This document shows, piece by piece, positions 8,590 to 15,511 of a stretch of 19,013 nt of DNA. The notes below the pieces were generated by a model. That model searched no databases. It was not told the DNA's origin and was given only the letters and a program-made list of their open reading frames with translations. The stretch lies in assembly GCA_964456445.1 (NCBI GenBank), contig CAYWBI010000062.1:1-19013 (forward strand). The letters are read 5' to 3'. Each line of letters opens with the position of its first letter. Positions within the stretch are counted from its first letter, which is position 1. The translations under genes were made by a program, and so were the position numbers. This DNA comes from CAYWBI01 sp964456445. GTDB lineage: Bacteria; Calditrichota; Calditrichia; Calditrichales; J004.

Positions 8590-9102
8590 CTAAGAAGGTT
8601 TGGCGTAAAAGCAGTCTTCATCACAAACGTCACAATCCACGGTACATTTATGCTCAAACCTGTGAAAACGCTTTAAAAAATCCGAACCTTTGTTCGTCTC
8701 AGTATTTAAAAAACTGATAAATTTAAAAAGTTTGGTACTTGTTTCGTGATGCAAAAGATGCTCAATTTGGCAAGCATCTTCTTCGGCCAGCTGCTCGGTA
8801 ACGCCAAGTATATCCGCAAAGAATTTTTTAACAATTCTGCGCGTGCTTAGGACATCATTGGTAATATCATTCCCCGCATCTGTCAACTGATAAAATTTAT
8901 TGATGTCCTCGGCAATATAACCTTTTGCCAACAGTTTATGCAGAGTTACCGAAACACTGCTACGGCTGATATCAAGATAATTTGCCACATCAATTCCACG
9001 GGCATAACCATTTTTCTTTAACAAAAAAGCAATGGCCATCAAATGGTGTACCGAGCTATGGGTAAGCCCGTTTTCTTCAAATTTTTTCCAGACATCTTTC
9101 AT
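8590..9102 (-). CDS. DtxR-family metal-dependent transcriptional repressor with Cys-rich tail
   Basis: A 170-residue DNA-binding regulator of the DtxR/IdeR/MntR family, which represses metal uptake genes when loaded with Fe(II) or Mn(II). A winged helix spans about 15-75 (VANYLDISRSSVSVTLHKLLAKGYI) and the dimerisation helices about 80-130. C111-x-x-E114-H115 in ACQIEH matches the C102/E105/H106 primary-site ligands of DtxR, pointing to an iron-type rather than MntR-type site. By my alignment the ancillary-site ligands of DtxR (H79, E83, H98) are replaced by R88, K92 and E107. There is no C-terminal SH3/FeoA domain. Instead the tail carries C153-x3-C157-x2-C160-x3-C164, a possible extra metal or redox site. 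Divergent from the 9413 lipoprotein gene, a possible target. Confidence 0.88.
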   Translation of the reverse strand: MKDVWKKFEENGLTHSSVHHLMAIAFLLKKNGYARGIDVANYLDISRSSVSVTLHKLLAKGYIAEDINKFYQLTDAGNDITNDVLSTRRIVKKFFADILGVTEQLAEEDACQIEHLLHHETSTKLFKFISFLNTETNKGSDFLKRFHRFEHKCTVDCDVCDEDCFYAKPS

Positions 9103-9412
9103 CGGTATTCACAGTTTTGATTGTGGAGGGCAGCATATTTCAAGCAAGGATTAATTTAGATTACCAACCCTTTGATGTCAACGCTATCTCATAATTTGCC
9201 CCAGACTTTGCATTAAAGCTTATATTATTACCATTTCCGATGATCGATGTCTTATAAAAAGGGAAAATCCTTTTTTTGCTTTTGCACTTATAAAACAGAA
9301 TGGATATATTGAAACACTTTTGTGTCTAACTCACTCTTCTCACAAATATTAAAAATGATTTATGCAGGCTTAATTGACTGCAAACGATTCCATATAACTT
9401 TAAGGAGTTATT
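9103..9412. promoter_or_regulatory. Divergent intergenic region, regulator/lipoprotein
   Basis: 310 bases between the DtxR-family gene (minus) and the hydrolase lipoprotein gene (plus), so both promoters should lie here. AAGGAG (9402-9407) is a good ribosome binding site 5 bases before the ATG at 9413. A hairpin of low GC, AAAAAGG/CCTTTTT with a 6-nt loop (about 9256-9275) and a following T-run, could be an attenuator or chance. A short ACAC-TTTT-GTGT palindrome is at 9314-9325. I see no convincing DtxR-box palindrome. Confidence 0.45.
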
Positions 9413-10702
9413 ATGTTTAATGACCTGATTCCGTTCTATAGGCAATTAAGGATAAGCGGCTTGCTGATGCTCTCCGCCTTATTTGTTTTTTCCTGTAGCC
9501 AAAGTCCCGCTAACAATGGGCAAAATGCGATCACATCGCCAACTTCACAAAACTACTCTGTATTGTCAAAGACGACCGTCAGCGGTAGTACTATTATAGA
9601 GGGCACACAACAAAGCGGGGCCGTGTATAAAATTTATATACCGCAAAACTGGAACCGGGAATTGGTTATGTTTGCCCATGGTTATGTCGAGCCGGATGCG
9701 GCAATTGCCATACCCGAAAGCCAACTGATGCTGGACGACTCCACTTATCTCCCGGATGTAATGGCGGATATGGGTTATGCCTTTGCGGTTACCAGCTATA
9801 GCGTAAACGGCCTTGCGGTTAAGGAAGGTATCGCCGATCTTGCCGATTTGAGTAATATTTTCAAGAATGAAGTGGGCCGTGCGCGCAATACCTATCTGAT
9901 CGGTGCATCGGAAGGCGGACTGATAACCACCCTGAGCATGGAGAAGAACTTCTTCCTTTATAGCGGCGCTTTGTCATTATGCGGGCCTTCCGGGGATTTC
10001 CAGAAACAGTTGAATTATTTTGGTGATTTCAGGGTTTTGTTTGACTACTACTTCCCGGGTATTTTGCCCGGCGACGCCACGGTAATACCGCAAGAATTGA
10101 TGGACAACTGGGACAGCAAATACGTCCCCGCCATTATAAACGCCATCGCTGCCGATCCTTTTGGCGCTTCACAGGTCTTACGTATTTCCGGCGCCCCGAT
10201 TGACCCGAGTGATGAGTCATCGGTTGCATACACCTTTTTGAGCGTTTTATGGTACAGCACTTTTGCCACCAACAATGCACACGATGTTTTGGGAGGCAAT
10301 CCCTTTGGAAATAATGACCGGGTTTATACGGGCGGTCGGAATATGGATCAATTAAACAAGAATGTCACCCGCTATACAGCCGGCGCCACCGCCCTGGCCT
10401 CTGTGGAAAATGACTATCAAACAAGCGGAATCATTTTTAAACCGATGATTATGATGCATACATTGGGCGACCAAATTGTTAAAAAAGAACAAATGGATTT
10501 GTATGCCGCAAAAATTGATGCTGCAAGCGCAGAGTTTTTAACCACACAATCCGTTCCGGTTTATGGCCATTGCAATTTTACCGCGCGGCAATTGACTCTT
10601 GCCTTTACCGCCCTAATTTATAAAGTTACCGGCGAAGTCCCCGGCGTGGCACAACGGGATAAGCCCCGCCCGGTTCATGGCCATCTCGCAATTGGCGGAT
10701 GA
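9413..10702 (+). CDS. Alpha/beta-hydrolase-fold lipoprotein (putative esterase/lipase)
   Basis: A 429-residue predicted lipoprotein. A hydrophobic segment (about 14-27) ends in V-F-S-C with the lipidated Cys at 28, followed by a Ser/Asn-rich linker. An alpha/beta-hydrolase core follows: MFAHGYVEP (oxyanion HG at 89-90), the nucleophile elbow IGASEGG with Ser166, a candidate acid Asp353 in MMHTLGDQIV, and His386 in VYGHCNFT near the C-terminus. Order and spacing fit a Ser-Asp-His triad, with a cap region at about 185-330. This indicates a serine esterase, lipase or related hydrolase on the periplasmic or outer surface. The substrate is unknown. It is a single gene, closed by the strong terminator at 10723-10756 and divergent from the DtxR-family regulator, which might control it. 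Confidence 0.8.
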   Translation: MFNDLIPFYRQLRISGLLMLSALFVFSCSQSPANNGQNAITSPTSQNYSVLSKTTVSGSTIIEGTQQSGAVYKIYIPQNWNRELVMFAHGYVEPDAAIAIPESQLMLDDSTYLPDVMADMGYAFAVTSYSVNGLAVKEGIADLADLSNIFKNEVGRARNTYLIGASEGGLITTLSMEKNFFLYSGALSLCGPSGDFQKQLNYFGDFRVLFDYYFPGILPGDATVIPQELMDNWDSKYVPAIINAIAADPFGASQVLRISGAPIDPSDESSVAYTFLSVLWYSTFATNNAHDVLGGNPFGNNDRVYTGGRNMDQLNKNVTRYTAGATALASVENDYQTSGIIFKPMIMMHTLGDQIVKKEQMDLYAAKIDAASAEFLTTQSVPVYGHCNFTARQLTLAFTALIYKVTGEVPGVAQRDKPRPVHGHLAIGG

Positions 10703-10722
10703 TTTAGTTTTCAAAAGCCCAC

Positions 10723-10756
10723 AAAAAAGCCCTGAAATAATCAGGGCTTTTTTTTT
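10723..10756 (+). terminator. Strong intrinsic terminator of the hydrolase gene
   Basis: GCCCTGA (10729-10735), a 5-nt loop and TCAGGGC (10741-10747), flanked by an A-run on the left and nine T residues on the right. It begins 21 bases after the stop codon. Confidence 0.95.
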
Positions 10757-10956
10757 ATCGACAGAAGATATTTTTAGACGATCTGATAAAATATACCGGT
10801 AATAAACTGATTTTCCCTGAAAAATTTCCCTCAGAATTTTGGAAAAACACTCAGCATAGAAAATCCCTTGTTAAGTCTATCCAAGAGTACAAAGAGCTGA
10901 AAGCCGCGGACAGGAAGAAAGCGAAACGGCGTTCACAGGTAGAAGATGTTTTGTGA
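10741..10956 (+). pseudogene. Orphan 3' gene fragment without start codon
   Basis: A plus-strand frame is open from within the terminator to a TGA at 10954-10956 and contains no ATG, GTG or TTG start. From about 10759 it reads like real protein (about 65 residues). It includes LIFPEKFPSEFWKN, a charged helix SIQEYKELKAADRKKAKRR and the end QVEDVL. The 5' part of the gene seems to be missing, its place taken by the hydrolase gene's terminator. I do not recognise the family. A transposase or mobile-element origin is possible but unproven. It could also be chance, since the frame is short. Confidence 0.4.
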
Positions 10957-11015
10957 GATGAAAAGCAGATTTAATATTTTGGGGCCAGGATCAATATTGC
11001 AGATGTGCTAAATAT
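10957..11015. other. Spacer downstream of the DUF5686 gene
   Basis: A short gene-free stretch between the orphan fragment and the 3' end of the minus-strand outer-membrane gene. It contains GGGGCCAGGATC (10981-10992) between two AATATT motifs. The style loosely recalls repeats next to IS200-like/REP-associated transposases, but the match is from memory and weak. No T-run terminator is visible for the minus-strand gene. Confidence 0.3.
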
Positions 11016-13340
11016 TCAGAGTTCAAATTCCATTACTTTGATTGTAAACATAAAATTATGCGAGTATGGAAATCGATTTAGACGCCATAGGAAATCTACC
11101 TGGAAAAAATTGAAAATACGGCCAATTCCAAAACCAACCTCCTGGTAAAAATCTTTTAATTGCAAAACTGCAAAACTTTTGTTGCCTGCCCAACCCGCGT
11201 TGTAAATAAGGATCAGGTCATAGTTCAATTCCTTTATAACAGGCAAATGGCTAAGCCGAAATAAACTATTGTGAAAGTTATGTTCGAGATAAGTAGCGAT
11301 TTTGTTACGTCCAAACATGGCATTTTGATCAAGCGTTCGAATAGTTTTAAATCGACGATATCCTTCAAAACCACTTTCCAGTTCGTCCCATTTTTGGCTG
11401 GGTAAACCAGATGTCCCCTTTGACCCTAAAAATGTGAAATCCAGAAAACCATTATAAAAAGTATTTTGGTGCAAAAACATGGCAGCGGTAATTTTTTGAT
11501 ATTCAAAATCGGAGTCAAGCTTTTTAATCCCTTGCTGATAGGAAAACCCAAGATTTATAAAGGGATGGTTTGTTATTTCCCTTTTTGAAAAAACACTTTG
11601 CTTATAAGCAATTGATGAATAACCAAATTGAATTTTGTAACCGGCATCGCGTCCCTCATTTATTTCAGGGTTTTGTTGAAATGCGTCCCCCCCGAAAAGA
11701 GCATACTTCAAACGTCTTTTTGCATTCGTATGTTTTTCACTAAAAAACCTAACCCCTAAATTATACGGCCCGTTATTTAAGCTTATATCCAGCTCATTGC
11801 CTTGTGAATAATAATAGTCAAAATAATCAAAGTTCTTAATGAGGCTTTGAAAAGTGTTGTACCAAACAGGTAGCAATTTATTTTCTTCACGTGATTTTAA
11901 TTTTTTATAGAATGAAACATTGAACCCAAAAGTTGCTTTATCAAGAATAAATTTAAAGCCAGGTTTAATCAGATATTTACCCTTCTTATCTCTAAGACCA
12001 TATCCGTAACCCAGTTTCAGTTCAAGAGATTTAAAAAGCTTTTTGGAATCAAAGGCCAAACCTAAAAAATTTCCTTCCACCCGGTTAAAATGATAAAAAT
12101 CTGAAAAATCACCGATAGGTAGTTTTTGTAAGTCAGAAAAAAAGTCGATCAGCTTAATGGAATTAGCCATAAATCTTAAGGTCGCTTTCGTATTCACCAG
12201 GCTATCCATGTAAACGTATCCTTTAACCTCAGAAAGTGACAGTGGTGGAATGTTCATTTTAACAGAGTCAAAAGGAACGCTTTCATCAATTTCAATTTTT
12301 GTAGTTCCTTTTAAAAAATTGTTATCTTCCCGGTTTATTTGGTAACCTTCACGAAAATTGGTTTTACGATATCGTAATTTTGGAAAACCTGGCAAGCCAA
12401 GTATCCATGCGCTTTCCCAATAGGAATGATTAGGTAAGTATATATTATCTTTAAATGGCTTGTAGTTCTCGGCAATATAGATATCTTCGAACATGCCAAA
12501 GTTTGCGTTTTTGTTTAATTTGATATCAATTTTCTGAATTATAAAAAGTTTGTCTATCAGATAAATTTGACCGCCCATCAAGGGGCGGATGTTTTCCTTT
12601 GGCTCAATATTCATCTTATAAATACGACGATTATCCTGATAAAGTGTATCGACAATTTTATAGTTATAATATTTTATGGCATCTGGCGCCGTAGGGCCAA
12701 TAATTACCTTTTTGCCAAGTTGGATCCTATCGGAGTTAATATCTAAAAATGAATTCCCGTTTAGCCAACTGATTGAGTGTGGGATGTTAGCTGTTGTCCT
12801 TAGACTTTTAATAACTTCATGCCAGTCATTAGGTGAATTCCATATAAGTTCGGAATATGCTTCCATTATCATGGCATAATTATCCTTTAGACTATCAACC
12901 CAACCTGAGATAGAAATTTTTGTGTATGATCTGCAATCATAATTTTGCAGCAGTTTCAGGTTTTTCTTTTTCTCTCTTGATGCCCTGATAATAAGCTGTT
13001 CTGCTTCTGAATACTTCCCGGGGAAAACAACAATATTATCCGACATAAATAGTTGTGGCGAGAGGTAGATATCTTTTGTGATTGAAATCTTTTTGACGTT
13101 TATAAAAAGGGTATCAGACTTAAAGCCGATATACTGAAAGATGATTTTCTGTTCGCCTGAAGATAGGGTCAGGAAATAATGCCCTTCATTATTACTGATT
13201 GCCCCACGGTTGGTCCCAAAGATTGAAATATTACAGCCTGCGAGCGGTTGATTTGTATCTTTGTCAATAATAATACCAGATAGTGTTTGGCTATAAAGTA
13301 TGGATACAAGGTTTAAGCAAATATATAATAATATTTTCAT
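11016..13340 (-). CDS. DUF5686-type outer-membrane protein with carboxypeptidase-regulatory-like domain
   Basis: A 774-residue protein. A signal peptide (about 1-17) is followed by a CarboxypepD_reg-like beta-sandwich (about 18-95: LSGIIIDKDTNQPLAGCNISI, then a NNEGHYFLTLSSG turn). After a mixed linker comes a long C-terminal half rich in alternating aromatic and polar strands (about 400-774), as in a beta-barrel. The protein ends in KVMEFEL. This is the architecture of DUF5686 proteins, common in Bacteroidota and relatives and presumed outer-membrane barrels; their function is not established. The domain resembles those of TonB-dependent SusC-like proteins, but I see no TonB box or plug. Base composition is low-GC compared with the window's outer genes. 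It lies 181 bases downstream of the CPBP gene on the same strand. The ribosome binding site is poor. Confidence 0.8.
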   Translation of the reverse strand: MKILLYICLNLVSILYSQTLSGIIIDKDTNQPLAGCNISIFGTNRGAISNNEGHYFLTLSSGEQKIIFQYIGFKSDTLFINVKKISITKDIYLSPQLFMSDNIVVFPGKYSEAEQLIIRASREKKKNLKLLQNYDCRSYTKISISGWVDSLKDNYAMIMEAYSELIWNSPNDWHEVIKSLRTTANIPHSISWLNGNSFLDINSDRIQLGKKVIIGPTAPDAIKYYNYKIVDTLYQDNRRIYKMNIEPKENIRPLMGGQIYLIDKLFIIQKIDIKLNKNANFGMFEDIYIAENYKPFKDNIYLPNHSYWESAWILGLPGFPKLRYRKTNFREGYQINREDNNFLKGTTKIEIDESVPFDSVKMNIPPLSLSEVKGYVYMDSLVNTKATLRFMANSIKLIDFFSDLQKLPIGDFSDFYHFNRVEGNFLGLAFDSKKLFKSLELKLGYGYGLRDKKGKYLIKPGFKFILDKATFGFNVSFYKKLKSREENKLLPVWYNTFQSLIKNFDYFDYYYSQGNELDISLNNGPYNLGVRFFSEKHTNAKRRLKYALFGGDAFQQNPEINEGRDAGYKIQFGYSSIAYKQSVFSKREITNHPFINLGFSYQQGIKKLDSDFEYQKITAAMFLHQNTFYNGFLDFTFLGSKGTSGLPSQKWDELESGFEGYRRFKTIRTLDQNAMFGRNKIATYLEHNFHNSLFRLSHLPVIKELNYDLILIYNAGWAGNKSFAVLQLKDFYQEVGFGIGRIFNFFQVDFLWRLNRFPYSHNFMFTIKVMEFEL

Positions 13341-13521
13341 GGGAATCTAAATGTACCACACGGTCCCGGTATAGCCCATAAAGCTGGTTTTATTCGCAAG
13401 GTCTTCTGCGCGGAAAATATAAACCTATGTCTTCAGGGGTTTTTGTTATAATTAATTTGGCGCCACCCATGCCTTAAAGGACATCGTTACTTATAGAGTT
13501 GCCGATTATAAAGATTGATAT

Positions 13522-14253
13522 TTATGATAGATGCCGGCCACTCACTATAACTTTTATAATGTTAAAAACTATAGCAGTAAACAAACCTCCAATGTTAAAG
13601 GCAATATGGGTTACAATCGCCGGGTAAATACTTTTAAATTTTTCACGGTAATTACCGGCAATGATACCTAACAAAAATGTAAAAACAACTATTATTGTTA
13701 TGGTGTAAAAATCTGCCCCTTTGAAGAACAGGCTTAAATGCATTATACCAAAAAGCAATGCGGCTGTAAAAACCGGAACACTTACTTTTTTACCCAGTAA
13801 TGAGATTGTCTGTTTTTTTAAAGGTTCAAGAAAACCCTGGACAAATCCTCGGGTAAGGACTTCTTCTGTAATACTGGAGTAAAACCATATAAAAATGATA
13901 AACTCAATTATGGTGTACCTTTTTAATTCTGGAATTCCTTTAGCAGGCGTTGCCAAGACAATTAATGTAGCTAATGCGCCTAGCCCTGCGCCTGCGAAGA
14001 AAACCCTCATCCATTTTGCATTTTCCGCTTTTTTAAAACCATAAGCGGGCAAAGTACTTTTACCAATAAAAATAATTGCCAAAACAGATAGCACAAAAAT
14101 AAGCGATTTAAGAAAAAATTGATTCAGCCAAATATACTTTAACGCCAAATTATCCGTAACAACAGGAGAAATCAGTAGTGTTAGCACAATAGAAATAATA
14201 AATATAGCAGCGCCTAAAAGAAAGGCGATAAGTGGTGTTTGCTTAATCTTCAT
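13522..14253 (-). CDS. CPBP-family intramembrane metalloprotease (CAAX protease/Abi-like)
   Basis: A 243-residue protein with about 7-8 hydrophobic helices carrying the CPBP (CAAX protease and bacteriocin-processing, formerly Abi) motifs. These are E130-E131-x3-R135 in ITEEVLTRGF, F168-x3-H172 in FGIMH and H216-x3-N220 in THIAFN. The Glu and His residues form the metal site in this family of membrane-embedded endopeptidases. Relatives process prenylated or secreted peptides or give bacteriocin immunity. The substrate here is unknown. The start is supported by AAGGGG 9 bases upstream. Only 16 bases separate it from the stop codon of the trmB-like gene, so the two are almost certainly co-transcribed. 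Low-GC like its neighbours. Confidence 0.88.
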   Translation of the reverse strand: MKIKQTPLIAFLLGAAIFIISIVLTLLISPVVTDNLALKYIWLNQFFLKSLIFVLSVLAIIFIGKSTLPAYGFKKAENAKWMRVFFAGAGLGALATLIVLATPAKGIPELKRYTIIEFIIFIWFYSSITEEVLTRGFVQGFLEPLKKQTISLLGKKVSVPVFTAALLFGIMHLSLFFKGADFYTITIIVVFTFLLGIIAGNYREKFKSIYPAIVTHIAFNIGGLFTAIVFNIIKVIVSGRHLS

Positions 14254-14269
14254 AATTTTAACCCCTTTA

Positions 14270-15139
14270 TTAATCTTCTTGTTGACTATAATCCAAAGTT
14301 GAATATCGGAGGAACAATTCCTTTTGCCCCGGAATCATGCTGTTATAAAAAAACTTTTGCCGTTCTAGTATCTCGGTTATTTTGTCTGTCATGTTTTCAT
14401 TTTGTTCTACAGCCATTAACTGATGGATGGTATGTTCTCTAAAAAGGCCGGCATGGTGCATGCATGATAAATACAAATTTTTGCTCCAGGTTGCCTGGTA
14501 AACATTAGAAAATGTACTGTCAAAAAGAGCTAACAAGTGCTCTTTTCCATCAATGACCACATTAAGCTGCTGACTTTTCCAATATTCAAGCACTTTTTTA
14601 TATTCATGGGTCAGGGCTACCTGCACCCCTTCCAATTTTATTGGCTGATATGCCTGTATAACTATTTCCACACCGCGTTTTGCAGCGGCCTCAATTGCCG
14701 ATTTTATGGCATTTAGCGGTTTTGGAAATGCATCAATAATTGCAATCGTTTGACAATTTTCAAGCATTTTGTTACACCGTTCGATTACAAGAGGCAAAGA
14801 TTTTAATTGATAAATTCTTTCATCATCAATTTCCGGTTTTAAGTTTGACAAAGCATCGGAAGCCCGTTTTGTCTTATGTATAAAATCTAATTTCAATTGA
14901 TTTAGAAATTCTTTTGGGTCTATTGCACGACATAATCGGTTGTTTCCTTCTTCTACAATTACCGCCCCTTTTCTGCTTAAAGACTCGATTGCCTTGTAAA
15001 CATTTGCTGTTGGCTTTTCCAAAAGCTTGCCTGCACGGTAGGCTGTCATCGGTTCCTGGGACAACAATAAAATATATATCTCTGCCTCCAAATGGTTAAA
15101 GCCAAGCGATACTAAAAATTTTATGCTATCTTGCCTCAT
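14270..15139 (-). CDS. TrmB-family transcriptional regulator
   Basis: A 289-residue protein from the start I prefer. It has an N-terminal TrmB winged helix (LVSLGFNHLEAEIYILLLS... then PTANVYKAIESLSRKGAVIVEEG), a short helical linker (about 85-105) and a C-terminal effector domain of the PLD-like/TrmB_C kind (IAIIDAFPKPLNAIKSAIEAAAKRGVEI...). TrmB proteins are mostly archaeal sugar-responsive regulators, with a minority in bacteria; the ligand here is unknown. An ATG four codons upstream (15151) has no ribosome binding site, and the predicted transcript start falls about there. GGAG (15146-15149) lies 6 bases before the ATG at 15139, so I chose the latter. It leads an operon with the CPBP protease. 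A palindrome in its promoter suggests autoregulation. Confidence 0.85.
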   Translation of the reverse strand: MRQDSIKFLVSLGFNHLEAEIYILLLSQEPMTAYRAGKLLEKPTANVYKAIESLSRKGAVIVEEGNNRLCRAIDPKEFLNQLKLDFIHKTKRASDALSNLKPEIDDERIYQLKSLPLVIERCNKMLENCQTIAIIDAFPKPLNAIKSAIEAAAKRGVEIVIQAYQPIKLEGVQVALTHEYKKVLEYWKSQQLNVVIDGKEHLLALFDSTFSNVYQATWSKNLYLSCMHHAGLFREHTIHQLMAVEQNENMTDKITEILERQKFFYNSMIPGQKELFLRYSTLDYSQQED

Positions 15140-15159
15140 ATTGATCTCCATTGTTTTTA

Positions 15160-15188
15160 ATATAATATTTTACTACTATTACTTGCAA
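15160..15188 (-). promoter_or_regulatory. Sigma70-like promoter of the trmB-CPBP operon
   Basis: Reading the minus strand, TTGCAA (15188-15183), a 17-base spacer and TTATAT (15165-15160). Transcription would start near 15152-15153, just upstream of the GGAG ribosome binding site that serves the 15139 start. Confidence 0.6.
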
Positions 15189-15191
15189 GTA
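15180..15191. promoter_or_regulatory. Candidate TrmB operator, 12-bp palindrome
   Basis: TACTTGCAAGTA is a perfect palindrome that covers the predicted -35 box of the trmB gene. Its TACT...AGTA half-sites resemble operator motifs reported for archaeal TrmB proteins (recalled, not looked up). Several 12-bp palindromes are expected by chance in 19 kb, so the weight lies in its position. Confidence 0.5.
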
Positions 15192-15511
15192 TTTAATAAG
15201 ATTCATCGATAGTGTCCCGGTCAATAATTGTAAACGGTACAATTGTCTTTTATACCGGGCCTTAAGAACCGCTTCATTTTCTTAAACCTGGTTGTCGTAT
15301 CAATTGCCCTCACTTTCAGTTAGGGATAAATCAGTCCCTAATTTCAACAAATTGTTCCTGGCCATTACAAGCTGTTTTGTTTCCCGCGCTGCCCGTTTAG
15401 GGCAAAATGCTAAATCACGGTTTATATTCGGGGAATGTCAGATCGATCATGCTATTTGTTGATCCGACCATTAATGGGTACGGATGACTATTGGAAGTGG
15501 CAAAGGACAGC
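15192..15511. other. Gene-free spacer between recG and the trmB operon
   Basis: No coding sequence seen. It holds several inverted repeats. A nested one has CCCGGT (15216-15221)/ACCGGG (15254-15259) enclosing AATTGT (15226-15231)/ACAATT (15239-15244). A simple one is TTAGGGA (15320-15326)/TCCCTAA (15335-15341) with an 8-nt loop. CCATTAATGG, near the recG end, is a palindrome. None has a clear T-run, so the recG terminator is not identified. Confidence 0.5.

Noticed and set aside
8556..8590. Partial likeness of GATTCGATTTGAC...TATTGGAGCGG to the reverse complement of the left-edge repeat
   Set aside because: Only a few short words match, in a different arrangement; not a third copy.
8389..9260. 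Perfect 13-bp direct repeat TGTCTTATAAAAA (8389-8401 and 9248-9260) flanking the DtxR-family gene
   Set aside because: A few 13-bp repeat pairs are expected by chance in 19 kb, more so for AT-rich words, and there is no recombinase or matching structure.
9103..9412. DtxR-box operator in the divergent spacer
   Set aside because: I looked for a 19-bp interrupted palindrome of the TTAGGTTAGCCTAACCTAA kind and found only loose half-site matches.
13390..13470. 26-residue minus-strand frame with AAGG upstream
   Set aside because: Very short, no recognisable features, and the upstream signal is weak and too close. Kept only as a possibility.
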